Shown here: piece after piece, positions 25,821 through 37,442 of the stretch | Numbering within the stretch: the first letter of the stretch is position 1 | How the letters are laid out: every line of letters starts with the position of its first letter | Assembly: GCF_037975245.1 (NCBI RefSeq) | Contig: NC_092561.1 | Span: forward strand, 7,670,001-7,734,000 | Source: Apostichopus japonicus | Taxonomy: Eukaryota; Echinodermata; Holothuroidea; Aspidochirotida; Stichopodidae | Direction of reading: 5' to 3' | Length of the DNA stretch: 64,000 nucleotides | Position numbers and translations under genes: made by a program | Notes under the pieces: model-generated | Databases searched by the model: none | Told to the model about the DNA's origin: nothing | Seen by the model: the letters and a program-made list of their open reading frames with translations, nothing else

Positions 25821-27331
25821 ATGGCTAAGTTGGGTTTGGCCCCATCTGGAGGTAAACCATGGTTTTCGACAGGATCAACTGTACTTTTCCTTGTAGCGGG
25901 CTTGTCATTCTTTTACGTAGCAGCAGAAGGGTCTTGGTATTGCGGCAGTGCACCGGAGACAGTTCGAGCTATATGCGATGGATGTTACGCCGGTGGAATT
26001 CACACTAGGGCGTTTAAGAGATCATCATCAGATATAATATCATTGTACAAAGGTATATAATTTAATTCCCTTAGCAAATGTCATTTCAGCCCGCATAAAA
26101 ATATATCAAATACATCCCACTGTGATCATCGACTCCTTGCAGTAACAAATATCTGTAACCAAAATATACAAACAAAAATTGATTAATTTATTTGTTCTAT
26201 CGCCAATTGTTGTACAATGGGAAAGGAAGTCTCCATAAAGTCTTAAATAGACTTAACAAAGTAGGAGACTCCCTAGAAGATATGGAAAAAAATGTACAAA
26301 TATAAATAATACAGTGTATGCATAAGGATTGAATATACAGTAATAATATCCTAATGATGCTGAGATGGATACATTTATCAAAATTAAGTGACATTGAAAA
26401 AACACATCTAGAATTTGAGAACACACATATAGCCTATACTGAGCTTGGGTGATCAACAAGTCTATGACGTCACGCTATCGGTTCACGAATGACGTCGAAG
26501 ATAGAGTACAACGCCTAGCTACTAGAAAGAATGATATCATTAACTTGATTGGATTTAACAAAAAGAAGTAGTTATGAAATTCGATTATATGTTAGCAATT
26601 ATAGTCAGTTGATGAAATGGCTGATTGAAATTTATCAGGGTAGAAATGACGTGATAAGTATAGTAGAGCATACCATAGAAACAACATAATAAACGGTTAA
26701 AGGGTGTTGCGTTTACTAAGCTGTCTTATCAGACGGAAGTTACGTAAATCTGGACACATTTTGAGACTATTTTACGCAACATCTTGCAGTCGACCTGTGT
26801 TCTTTTGTTTTGTTTCCTTTTGTTTTGTTTTGTTTTGTTTCCTTTTGTTTCCTTTCCTTTTATTTTCTTTCCTTTTGTTTTGTTTCCTTTTGTTTTGTTT
26901 TGTTTCCTTTCCTTTTATTTTCTTTCCTTTTGTTTTCTTTCCTTTTGTTTTCTTTCCTTTTGTTTTCCTTTTGTTTTCCTTTTCTTTTGTTTTCCTTTTG
27001 TTTTCCTTTCCTTTTGTTTTGTTTAGTTTTCTTTTCTTTTTCTTCCCTTTTCTTTTCTTTTCTTTTAATCAATTGTAACTTCTATATTTCTTATGTTTAA
27101 ACCACAGATCCATTCCTTAAAAAATCGAATGCCTTGAACTTCTTACTACCACGAAGTCATACCCCTTCCAGTTTGATAAAACGAGGGATCAGAAGATCCG
27201 GCTTTATCGGGGAGTGTTGTGAGAAGAATTGCGAAATACGAGAAATGGTATTTTACTGCTGTGCCGAGAAACAACGGGAATATGCCTCATTTTTTCCCGA
27301 GATTTTCAGAAACAGAATACGACACACGTAG
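25821..27331 (+). CDS. Insulin/relaxin-superfamily peptide precursor (two coding exons, 151 aa)
   Basis: Exons 25821-26052 and 27108-27331 join in phase 1 (AAAG|GTATAT ... CCACAG|ATCC). A phase-1 intron inside the C-peptide is the classic insulin-family gene structure. Residues 1-37 form a signal peptide with a hydrophobic core (about 20-35). The B chain begins SWYCGSAPETVRAICDGC, with Cys 41, 52 and 55. K66-R67 marks the B/C cut; K102-R103 and R106-R107 mark the C/A cut. The A chain has GECCEKNC..YCC, and its CC-x3-C-x8-C spacing (114, 115, 119, 128) matches insulin exactly. About 22 residues follow, like an IGF-type extension. Oddities: B-chain C41-x10-C52 is one residue shorter than insulin, and C55 plus C129 give eight cysteines, hence a likely fourth disulfide. 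The ATG follows a CCTCCTCAG acceptor, so the 5' UTR is split. The product is a secreted hormone or growth factor; whether it is insulin-, IGF- or relaxin-like is unresolved. Confidence 0.85.
26221..26272. repeat. Imperfect inverted repeat in the insulin-like intron
   Basis: GGAAGTCTCC...AAGTCT-TAAAT-AGACTT...GGAGACTCCC forms an imperfect hairpin of about 50 nt inside the intron. It may be the relic of a small transposable element. Confidence 0.4.
26800..27068. repeat. Polypyrimidine-rich TTTTGTTTCC array in intron
   Basis: About 270 bp of TTTTGTTT, CCTTTTGTTTT and TTTCTTTCC units, with almost no purine other than G. It sits just before the acceptor of insulin-like exon 2. Translations (Phe/Leu-rich or Lys-rich) are artefacts. 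Confidence 0.9.
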
Positions 27332-27967
<636 letters not shown>

Positions 27968-28189
27968 TAGATAGGTCGGCTAGGGACTCGGAAAAAATTA
28001 AATGAGTACATCCATCATATAATACAATATGCGAGTACTACTATGAAAAAACCACAAATTAAGGGCATAAATTTTGTTTCCATTTATTATTTAATATACA
28101 CTTTTGAGTCGTCCCATGATATGAATGAAAACAATTCAATCACTTTATGTTTACCTATTACTACACAAGGGACTGGATATCATAAACAA

Positions 28190-28535
28190 GACAGTACACC
28201 ATATATGAGTACCTTACTGGCAAGCTATGATAGCGTATGCGAGCCTACCTAGCCAGCTATATTCATATGTGATACCATATGAGTACCTACTAGTTATACC
28301 ATATATGAGTACCTTACTGGCAAGCTATGATAGCGTATGCGAGCCTACCTAGCCAGCTATATTCATATGTGATACCAAATGAGTACCTACTAGTTATACC
28401 ATATATGAGTACCTTACTTACTAGTAAGCTATGATAGCCTATGTGAGTACCTAGTTATTATGTCATATGTGAGTAGCTAGCCATGGTACCATATGAGTAC
28501 CTACTAGTAATACCATATATGAGTACCTTACTTAC
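28190..28535. repeat. ~100-bp tandem repeat, 3+ copies
   Basis: Units start with ACCATATATGAGTACCTTACT near 28198, 28298, 28398 and 28512 (partial). The first two units are nearly identical across their length; the third carries insertions. Within each unit ATATGAGTACCTA recurs. Confidence 0.9.
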
Positions 28536-30358
28536 TGGGTACTGCCTAAAGTTGGTTCTATACTTATCCTCTGAACGTTCAATCATACATAATCCCTTTA
28601 AGTTCCAAAGTCACTTACAAATCATCAGTATTTTATTATTCATTATCTCAATTAATGAAGTTTTAATGACTAAATGTTTACTTAATATATATTATAACAG
28701 AAGGGATATTAGACCATCTGCATCATACGTATAATAACCTATATAGGTAATATTACAGAACGGTACAGATACCATAGTTATCCTCTAATATGCGCCACGC
28801 AGTGATTTTTAAATGCGCTAATATTGGAAGTGAGCACACAGTTTATCCTTCACCATATATGTGAGCACCGTCGTGGTGTACACATAGTCATTGTTCTATG
28901 TGTCCTATATGTATACTATAAGGACTCTTTTAAGGCGGACTTTTTCAGTGCATATTTCATTCCTGATATCACCGAAGAATTCTAAACAATAAATTGCAGA
29001 ATGATTGTTTTCATCAAGAATAATGTTCACATGTGTCGTTCTTTATTTACTTCTTATAAGCATGGGTGCAGAAGAGAAAGGGAGCGGACGGGGTGGAAGG
29101 GGGGCAGAGAACTGTCTCGATACAAACAAAAAGGGTCACCGGAACACATTTACTAAGTTCGATTAGAGAAAAGATGATTTTCCTTTTCTTTTGTTAAATA
29201 TTTCTTTAATTCTCCCATCTGTAATTTCAAATTTTATTAAGACTAATACATTCCATATTCCATATCCAATAGCACTCAACATAAATTAGTTAACCATCAA
29301 CAATATCTCATATTTAAGTCCGATCAATACGAGTGATCATTGGTCAATTTACACCAACTCCGTATCTAGCACGGAGCTTCGAGCCAACACGTATAGAGGC
29401 GTGGAGAGCCAAGTTAATGACCGTAGGCAATCATGTCACCAATCCCCCAACTTTCCTTCCTCTTCTGTTAGGGGAGGGGGGGGGGAATTCTTCATATTTG
29501 TTAATTATATTAAGAAAATATATCCCATACTCTACATGGTCCCTTCATATTTTCCAGGACCCTACTTGACCCCGGAGCCATTACCCCCCCCCCCCCCCTC
29601 GTCAAGCTGCCGACTCCGAGGTTTGAATTAAACCCTGGTTCTTTATTCTCCTTTTTTTCTGAATACGCAATTTTAATCCGCGTCGAGTTTTCAAAGGTTA
29701 AACCTGAGTATAGAAAGAACAGCTTTGAACACATATACAGATTCGACTCCAATCGGTCATGTTTTTTCATTTAAGAGGGACGGTGGACCCTCGGAAGAAG
29801 AGAAAAATGGCCGATATTTGTGGTGGAAAGGGCGGGTGGGGGGGGGGGGGGGAATCTTGAACCCAAATTACTTCAATGGTTGCAAAATATAGCACCATTT
29901 TACAATTAAGCAATCTTAATCACATAAACATTTCTCAAAGGGGAGGAAGCCTACCCTCACCCATCCCCCCACCCCATCCCGCTCCGTAGACCCCTTACCT
30001 ACGCCGTAATATCTGTCTTTCTCTTTTCTTTACGGATATGTCAACATTTGTAACTTGTTCACATAGAAACCAGCTTAGTACAGTGTTCTCCATGCTTTGA
30101 CGAGTTATCTGGAAATCCACATAGCTATATATTAGCACTCTGAGTATATAAAGAAGAAAAAAGGAGGGGGGAGGTGGGAGGTGGGAAGCGGGGGGGCACG
30201 GTTATTACTAACAGGAACCCAAACCTAGCTAGACAATATAGGCGTTTGGATTTATAGATGTCTTGTGTTTCCACCCATATATATAACCAAATACTAATTT
30301 GTCCTTTCGAAGTTTGTTACAAAAAAAGAAAAAAAAACACAATTGTTTATTTTTGTCA
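28536..30358. other. Non-coding; poly-G/C tracts
   Basis: No supported exon. Poly-G or poly-C runs lie near 29476, 29585, 29838 and 30172. Confidence 0.45.
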
Positions 30359-30359
30359 G

Positions 30360-30538
30360 GTTTAGTATATATCGATCATAGAAATGTTACCGCTATAGTA
30401 ACTAGAAATGAATTTATCGGTAAAGGCGATAAACAAGCATACGATACAGTACACGCCATTGTTGAAGAGAGCATAATAAAGAAAGAATTATATAAATACA
30501 AATGGAACAAAACAGAACGAAAGAAAATGTTGTTTTAA
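30360..30538 (+). CDS. Candidate terminal coding exon, unknown protein
   Basis: A strong acceptor (TTGTTTATTTTTGTCAG|G) precedes an open frame entering in phase 1 and closing at TAA 30536-30538. The roughly 58-residue tail starts LVYIDHRNVTAIVTR, is charged and Lys-rich, and ends KKMLF. Codon use looks less AT-saturated than the flanks. I do not recognise the family. The phase-1 entry would fit an Ig or receptor-type gene, but no upstream exon was identified. It could be a chance frame. Confidence 0.35.
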
Positions 30539-30654
30539 ACTCTTTTATTTCCAATAACCATGTTTTCAAAATTGATAATATTATACAAGTTTAAAACTTC
30601 TATTTGTTCTTCTAATACAGTATTTCAGAGTTAGGTATTTATTGATTGATCGAG

Positions 30655-30657
<3 letters not shown>

Positions 30658-30753
<96 letters not shown>

Positions 30754-30785
30754 ATAGATATATATATATATATATGTAAATATAT
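30658..30785. repeat. (AT)n microsatellite
   Basis: About 120 bp AT array with TATTTATA interruptions. It directly adjoins the 3' end (minus-strand sense) of the SINE-like unit at 30786-30935. Confidence 0.9.
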
Positions 30786-30935
30786 AAATATATATACTAT
30801 ATACTATATATGGTCTATCATAACGCGTGGGTGTGTATGGACGCCTTAAACAATTGTACAATTGTGCTATGAAACCAACTGTGGCTGCGATGGTCTCGAA
30901 CTCGACCGAGTCGTCGGGAACATGACGCATTTCGA
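30786..30935 (-). mobile_element. SINE-like dispersed repeat with (AT)n tail, copy 1
   Basis: About 140 bp also present at 35175-35310 with close identity. Read on the minus strand it holds a B-box-like AGTTCGAGACC, then CACAATTGTACAATTGTTTAAG, and ends in ACCATATATAGTATATA running into (AT)n. Both copies have the AT tail on the same side, as expected for a retroposed SINE. Confidence 0.5.
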
Positions 30936-30954
30936 TATTAGACCAGTATCTATA

Positions 30955-31122
30955 CAGGCGCGTATCCAGGGGGGCGTTGGGGGCGCGCGCCCCCCGGGTA
31001 AGGAAAAGAGGAGAGAAAAAAAGAGAAGAAAAAAGGGAAAAAGAGGGAGAACAAAGAAAAGGAGGAGAGGAAGGAAGGGAAAAGAAAAAGAAGAAAGAGA
31101 GAAAAAGGAGAAAAGGAGGAAG
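30955..31122. repeat. hAT-like terminus followed by a polypurine tract
   Basis: CAGGCGCGTATCCAGGGGGG resembles the left end of the MITE at 12823. No matching right end or target duplication was found. From 31000 to 31122 the + strand is almost pure A/G (about 120 nt), a tract able to form triplex DNA. Confidence 0.5.
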
Positions 31123-31209
31123 TAGAAGATAAACGCCAAGACCTCGGGAAGAGAAAGAGGAACAGTCATAATTACAGCGCTGATCCCTATTATATACACA
31201 GGGTAGCCA

Positions 31210-31900
31210 GTGACAGATCGAAGATTACAGAGGGGACGTGCGCCTCACCCTATCCCTTACACCGACAACTCCATATTTAGCTCATACCAGCATGCTGGTG
31301 TGAGCTATTGTTACAGTGCGGCGTCTATCACTCTACCCGTCAACAATTGGTAAAACCGCTCCCACTCACACAGTATTTAATGGAATTTCATGAAACGTGG
31401 ACACAAGGACCATTGGGTATAGGGCCATCAGAGATGGTCCGAAATTTGGGGTCAATGGTCACCTGTGGGCCATTTTGTGGAAATACGCAAAATGCTTCTT
31501 CTCCTACAGATTCCATGGTACAATGTTGAGGGTTTGTCACGATAGTACTATGGAAGTTTTACCTTCAGGGTGTTCATGAATTTAAGATCAAAGATCAACT
31601 AGGGGTCTTTTGTGGCCCGGGCCGCGGCCCTATATTTTCAAATTGCTCCTGTTCGTACAGTGTATGGCCAGTTATAATGAAACTTGGTCACAACGTTCCT
31701 CGGGATGAGGGTTATGAGGGGTGTTCGGAAAATTGAGGTCATTTAGGGGGTCATCAGGGGTCATTCTTTGTAATATTTTCAAATATCTCAATCTCCTCAA
31801 GATTTTGATGGATGATATTCAAAGTTGAACTGACGATTGTTGGATTGTGTATGAATAAGATAATGCCTAATAATTTTTGGTCAAAAGTTAATTAATTACA
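31210..31900. repeat. Old dispersed repeat with internal ~300-bp periodicity
   Basis: The phrases 'TTCATGAAACGTGG', 'ATAATGAAACTTGG', 'GGGGTCAATGGTCA' and 'GGGGTCATCAGGGGTCATT' recur in a loosely periodic way. A similar vocabulary (TTCATACTTGGTATG) appears upstream of both TRIM genes. This is a decayed repeat family with no coding frame. Confidence 0.45.
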
Positions 31901-31915
31901 ATTAATCTACATTGT

Positions 31916-32120
31916 TTAAAAAATCTGAGCCTTCACCTTTTGCCAAAGCTCCTTTAATTTGTCTCCCAGTCTCTGCAGTGTTTGTTTACATTTGTGGTTA
32001 AGCTCTGCAGAGGCTGTTAGTGGAATTAAAGCAGGACTGGGAGTTGTTATTAATTGTTGAACTGTAAGCATGAGAGCCCTATAGCCAATCAGCACTTGCC
32101 GATTCTTAGAAGTCTTTGAG
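31916..32120 (-). CDS. Possible terminal exon or gene fragment, unknown
   Basis: On the minus strand, after a CTACTTACCTCAG acceptor-like site at 32121, an open frame in phase 1 reads SKTSKNRQVLIGYRALML and then a helical, Gln/Leu-rich stretch ending WQKVKAQIF-stop. The composition looks coding, but I do not recognise it. The open frame continues upstream into the inverted repeat of the neighbouring transposon (from 32169), so any longer protein is broken there. The phase would be compatible with the Ig gene at 40.5-41.1 kb on the same strand, which is speculation. Confidence 0.3.
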
Positions 32121-32754
32121 CCTGAGGTAAGTAGGCAGCCAGCCAAAATTTTGGCAAGGAGTGCTTCAGTATGGAACGCGAAAAGGGCAACCATATTTCG
32201 TTGTCTAAACTAAGTTTGTTGCAGTCTAAACTAAAGTTGTTGCTGCTGTTTTACCACGTTGTTGCTCAAACTCACGTTGTTATTTTAACTTCCATTGTCT
32301 AAACATACGTCGTTGTCTAAACTTACGTTGTTGCTATCAGCGCTGTTCAAAATTGCTCAACCGCGTAATGTAAACCAGAATGCAAAATGCATTGAGGTTT
32401 CGATGACTTCAGTACACTAGAAAGGTGTTAGTATAAGCAGAACTAGCTGTTACTATAGAAATGGCCCGAACCACCATTTTGATACATTAACATTACGGCA
32501 TGATAAACACAGGTCAGTCTACTGTACGTGGCTATACACACCTGCACCAAAAACAATAGGGGTCTTGGAGGTCCAAGTCCATTTGGAGTCACCAAACGCA
32601 AACTTGTGGAAACCTTGTTTTATAAGCTACCGTATCTCCCACAGCCAGCCTATCAGATATGTGCGTTAGTACAACTCATACGAGTAGGAGGCTGCATGGT
32701 AAACAACTTTTAAAATGTTATAATGTTATATTTATAGGCTATGCATATACGCTG

Positions 32755-33010
32755 TGAATGTTGGAAATCAAGTACAACGTCGAGTGTCTAGACAAAGTAC
32801 CAGCATAAAAATACTGCACTTTTAAACTGATTTCATTGAGCCCCTCCAACAATGTGTAGAGGTAATCTGGGAATGTAAAGTCAAGTAAAAAGTCAAGTAA
32901 AACGAGTGTCGAGACAAACTGCCAGCATAAAATACAGTACTTGAAATTGAATTATTTAACCATTACATGATGTCTGGATATGTTGTGAATGTCGGCAATC
33001 AAGTAAAACG
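32755..33010. repeat. Diverged direct repeat inside the foldback element
   Basis: The words 'TGAATGT(T/C)GG(A/C)AATCAAGTA' and 'GAGACAAA.TGCCAGCATAAAA' occur twice, about 130-230 bp apart, indicating an old internal duplication. Confidence 0.45.
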
Positions 33011-34192
33011 AATGACAGTAATATTACTAAAGAAAAATTTTTTCGTCCCGATCGAACACCAATTGCGTTTATTATATGACCTATACTTTTACTAGTGTTT
33101 ATAGTTGAGAAGATGCGATCTTATCACTGCCTGTACTTTGTGAATGCTCTACACAATATATATATATATATTGCGGATGCCATCCAGTGCCCTAGCTTCG
33201 CTGTTTTACAAGGGCGGCCGTCCGACCTTCATTTCGCCTGCCCTGCCACTCTTTCCTCCTCTCCAACTCCGTATATAGTACCTCGATGCTTTGACCTGCA
33301 GCGATTTCACCAGCAACCCCAACTCTTCAAATATCCCCGCAAATGTAGTGTGCATATCTCGCTAAATTCCACGCAATTTGTATTAGGCCTGTTCAAACTT
33401 CGGAGTTTCAACTGCACATGCGCATATCCTGAAAATTAGTGGAGAAAAGATCATATGACCTTACCTACAACACATAGCCTTAGTCAAAACTCGAGTGTAT
33501 CTTGGATGATTCGTTTCTTGCATAACATGTTAGCGGGTTTTTTGGTCTAAAATTCTTAATGCTGAGCGAGGTTTGTGTATATTCCATTTACAACACAATC
33601 CCTTTCGCAAATCGAAACTCCGAACTGGATTGGTGTTACGAATGAACTTGCTTGGCGGGTTTAGTAAACTAGTTCTGTGAGTCATATTGCCTACGTACTT
33701 CAATACTGTGCCCCTCTTGTTACTCACGAAGCGCAGACTACATCCAACCATAGAGCAACTGATCCAATATTTACCCTGGATACTTTTCAGTATTTGGAAA
33801 CAACCAACTCCACGAAAATTTTAGTATTTAAATAACATTTTCACGCAATGTCGAAACTTCAATGACTACTTTTGACGATGTATGACTGCAGTAGTTTATG
33901 CACACGAATTAGTGTTGCACCAGAATCATGACTTGAAGCACGTGGTCAAAGGGACCGCAAAAATTTGCGTAAGTTTGCAACGAAGAAATAACTGTGGTAT
34001 AAATGCACATTTTACATTATCAACTCTCAAAAGGGAGAGAACATAACATACTGTGAGACTTAAAATCCTTTTCAGTATCAGAGATGTTGTGGTAGCTTCC
34101 CGCAAAATTCATAGATTGTCTCAACTCATAACTTTCTGTGATAAAACAATTATTCAAATATGACATTAACAATATAAATGTAAATAACGTCC

Positions 34193-34293
34193 TCGGATTT
34201 GTATCAACTATCATGTAAATATCGTTAACAACGTGATTTTGTTCGACAAATCAGGTTGTTAAGGATATTTACATGGCTGTTGCTACAAATCCG
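34193..34293. repeat. Inverted repeat (40-bp arms) inside the foldback element
   Basis: Arms CGGATTTGTATCAACTATCA... and its near-complement ending TGGCTGTTGCTACAAATCCG flank a loop of about 20 nt, with roughly 85-90% pairing by eye. Confidence 0.65.
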
Positions 34294-34856
34294 GCATGAC
34301 ATTAACGATTACCCCCCCCCCCCCCTTTTCGCGTTACATAGTTCAACCATCATACTTTGCGTTCATTGAGCACTGAAGATGCAAGCATGTTTGCAGACAA
34401 TGGGTAAGGGACTATTAACCAAACAAATCTCGGGAAATTTGAGAAAACATCATTGGCTGTATTTAGCATGAAAATCTCTGTAATAGATATGTTGTCAGCA
34501 CTGCACGGAAGCAACTTGCGGTTGATTGTTATATTTTTTTGGAAAAAAAAAGAATGCTGTTCGTTCACAATGTGTTCACAACGGAACTTTAGATAGCAAC
34601 GAAAGTGTAGACATCACGTGAGTTTAGACATCAACCGTATTATAAGTTTATAAATCAACGTGAGTTTAGACATTAAGGCGCGTTTAGTCGTCAACGTGAC
34701 TTTAGACATCAACGTAAGTTTAGACATCAATGAACAACAGCAACATGGTAAAACAGCAGCAACAACTTTAGTTTAGACAGCAACAAACTTAGTTTAGGCA
34801 ACGAAACAAACTTAGTTTAGGCAACGAAATACGGTTACCATTTTCGCGTTCCATAC

Positions 34857-35174
34857 TTCAGGTCTGCTGAGGTAGAGGGGAGAAAGTTTAATAGGGTAGG
34901 TCAGTGGTATTGTTTGAGAGAGTGGGTAAAACAGGATTTAAAGGGGGAAAATAGGAATTATAGCCAGTGGTGTGGCCAGTATTCTGCTAACGGAGGGGGC
35001 GGGGGGTTATCCCTCATGGGCCCAAAATTGGTGGAATCTGAAAAATGGCATGAAATTTGGTGGGCCATAAAGTTTTGTGGGCCCTACATTTTTAAGCTCG
35101 AAAAGGTATGAGCTTCTGCACCATTGGTGCTCTAGTTGACGTTTCCATTTTTCCTCTCTCACTAATGTATCTAT
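34857..35174. other. Non-coding; CAGTGGTGTGGCCAG hAT-like end at ~34973
   Basis: A lone hAT-like terminus (CCAGTGGTGTGGCCAG) and a G-rich block mark another decayed MITE. No second end was identified and no gene was seen. Confidence 0.35.
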
Positions 35175-35310
35175 ATATATATACTATATATGGTCTAGCA
35201 TAACGCGTGTGTGTGTATGGACGCCTTAAACAATTGTTCAATTGTGCAATGGAACCAACTGTGGCTGGTCTTGAACTCGACCGAGTCGTCTGGGAACATG
35301 ACGCATTTTG
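35175..35310 (-). mobile_element. SINE-like dispersed repeat, copy 2
   Basis: Near-identical to 30786-30935, including 'TATATGGTCTA.CATAACGCG' and 'TCGACCGAGTCGTC'. Here the AT tail is only about 20 bp. Confidence 0.5.
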
Positions 35311-35531
35311 GGAAGGGGCGACCGCCCCCCCCCCCCCGAGCAGTAATTTAAAAATAGACAATGCTTAGATGCAACTTACAAGGCCTGGGAAGTGTCATTT
35401 CCAGCGATCTGGGAGGCATTTTCGGCCAAAATTTTCTTGTACCCTTTGCGCCAACTCATGGTGGCGCTTCGCTTAGATATTTTGGCTACAGGCTTCGCCC
35501 TTCCCTTGGCAAATTACTCGCTACACGCCTG
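35311..35531. mobile_element. Left-truncated copy of the 12823-type hAT MITE
   Basis: Shares 'GATGCAACTTACAAGGCCTGG', 'GCGATCTGGGAGGCATTTTC' and 'CGCCAACTCATGGTGGCGC' with 12823-13125. It ends in CTACACGCCTG. The left terminus is missing and abuts the SINE-like unit. Confidence 0.75.
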
Positions 35532-35965
35532 TTCGAATTTGTAAAGCAAAGAGCAGACATCACATAATATCAGTGAGCATGAAAATGCATGTTCAAAAAT
35601 AACCAGCCTCAAAACTGTCTATGTGTGTAGTCAAAGGCGTAGGAGCCCAACTGGATTTGGGGGCTGTAACGACTTGCCCGAAAAATATAGCCAAAATTTT
35701 TCGCGCGCAGAGCGCTCGTTCAACATGTTAATGTCAATATCATATAAGCAAGCATAGGTAATTACATCGCATGGCATCGTGTACCGTACGGTGCGTGAAA
35801 GTTGCGCAGTATTCCGCAGGATGCTAATGTAAACAACGAAATGTCTTATGTAGATCGAGAAAAAGCATACAGGTCCAATTATGTCAAAACTCTCTTTAAC
35901 AGTAGTAATGGCGAATTAGTCTGCCAAGCTTAGAACTTTATTTTAATTACCAAGGAGATAATTTT
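35532..35965. repeat. Local duplication, block 1 (partner 37443-37890)
   Basis: From TTCGAATTTGTAAAGCA onward this block matches 37443-37890, covering both unique flank and the left part of a MITE. The duplication therefore postdates the MITE insertion. Confidence 0.75.
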
Positions 35966-36062
35966 TAAACTATTCATTTATTCTCAGCATATTGCCCGAA
36001 TTTTCAGGGGAAAAGGTTTGGTTGGGGGGGGGGGGCTGCAGCCCCCGCCTCCTACGCCTATG
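35632..36062. mobile_element. hAT-type MITE, 431 bp
   Basis: Termini are CAAAGGCGTAGGAG and CTCCTACGCCTATG, with an 8-bp target duplication TGTGTAGT (35624-35631 and 36063-36070). Near the right end a G12 run is followed by CTGCAGCCCCC. No coding capacity. Confidence 0.85.
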
Positions 36063-36575
36063 TGTGTAGTGTTCGGTTTCGAAATATCTGATATCGGAAA
36101 TATCTGGTATTTTTCATTTCCTTCAACGAAGTTTTATAATTGCCGTTATAAGAGGTTGTAATATTTGTACACCAATAAATTAACTGTGTCTGAATTTTCG
36201 AAAACTTCCTGACCAACATTCTTCATCCTACTTCCCTCTACTCGTAGCAATTTTGACCTGTCTGTTAGGGGTTGAAGAATTTTGTGCAACATTATGTATA
36301 TGTTTTGAAGTGATTTTCTTCACGAGAAATGTGAATTTTCAAATTCTGAACAAATAATGGGCTCTAAACTTTGAAAAGTGGGGCTTTCGGATATTGTGGG
36401 CCGTGACGTAGAATCACCTACAAAAGCAATGATCCACAGGATATGCAATGAGGTCGAACATGATGTGTGACTGGTTACAATCTTCAAAAAAGTTATGGAT
36501 GAAAAAAAAAATATTGGGAAATACTTGGTTCTCAAGCAAAAGTGTCCATCTGGTTGGTCATTTTCAAGCCCGAGA

Positions 36576-36712
36576 AGTGCCATTTCCGGTGATCTAGTTG
36601 GTATCAAAACCTGAAATTTTCCTGTACGCTCCGCACCAACTGATGGTGGCGCTCCGCTTAGATAGTAATTCGCGCCCCCCCCCGGGTTAGAAAATCCTGG
36701 ATACGCCCCTGC
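36576..36712 (-). mobile_element. Fragment of a 12823-type hAT MITE
   Basis: Contains 'GAAGTGCCATTTCCGGTGAT', 'CACCAACTGATGGTGGCGCT' and an end CTGGATACGCCCCTG. The 145-codon minus-strand frame across this region (36320-36757) is a translation of the repeat and its flank, not a gene. Confidence 0.6.
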
Positions 36713-37442
36713 TATATGCGCTAGACACATTTCCTTCGATGCCACACTGCCATCCATAGATAAAAGTTATACACTCCGACCTGAATGCTTATTGTTACCC
36801 TAAACCTAGTAACGTAACTCGTAAAATGAATCTAAAAATAATTCCGCATGCGATTGGAGAATTGAGCACATCTCCTGTGAATATCATGTATAGTGAATCC
36901 AAGGGCGTATCATGGGCGAGGGCGGGGGTGGGCCCACGCAACCATCACTTCTAGTGATTATTCCATCTGCATGAAATAGCGGGCCCCACAACCCTACGCC
37001 CACCCCTCTAATCGCTTGCCGATGAGTTATATACGAAACTTAATTATTGACCTTCGCCCGTAGTACCAAGACCTTGACATAATCTGGCAACACGCCACTT
37101 CATCGATAACAAGTGATTGGGTTGTGTATAAGTGACGTCTATGGGTCGTTCACTCACCTACCTGGAGTGCGACCACTCCCGATTTTACTTTTTCCAAGAT
37201 CAGGCTCCGAAAAATCCAAGGACACTGTACTATATGGATATCTAGCAATATCTAGCGATATCTAGGAATGAAAATCCCAAGATCTTCCCTAAACTGAAGG
37301 CATATATAGAATCGAAGCCTTCAGTGTGTAATGAACTTGAAACTGTGCGCTTCGAAATGAAAAGAATGTGGGGCATTGCACAATAAAATTTAAAAAAAAA
37401 TGCAAAATAAAATTTATTTATTTCAGACTCATTTCAATTATT
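36713..37442. other. Non-coding, no gene seen
   Basis: Includes a short GC-rich remnant at 36900-37015 (CAAGGGCGTATCATGGGCG ... CCCTACGCCCAC), probably another decayed MITE. Confidence 0.4.

Larger units (their letters stand above)
32169..34856. mobile_element. Foldback-like DNA transposon, 2.69 kb, tandem-repeat inverted termini
   Basis: The outer ends read GTATGGAACGCGAAAA at 32169 and its reverse complement ending at 34856. Inside each end the sequence continues as an inverted repeat built from tandem ~20-bp units of the type GTTGATGTCTAAACTTACG (left about 170 bp, right about 290 bp). A flanking TTCA or CTTCAG duplication is visible; the exact length is ambiguous because the end is palindromic. 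Sea urchin TU foldback elements have a comparable design. No transposase frame was seen, so it is probably non-autonomous. Confidence 0.75.

Noticed and set aside
26704-27100. Phe/Leu-rich frames of up to 124 codons
   Set aside because: They are translations of the pyrimidine tract inside the insulin-like intron.
36320-36757. 145-codon minus-strand frame
   Set aside because: It crosses a MITE fragment and a poly-C run; composition and context are those of a repeat, with no protein motif.
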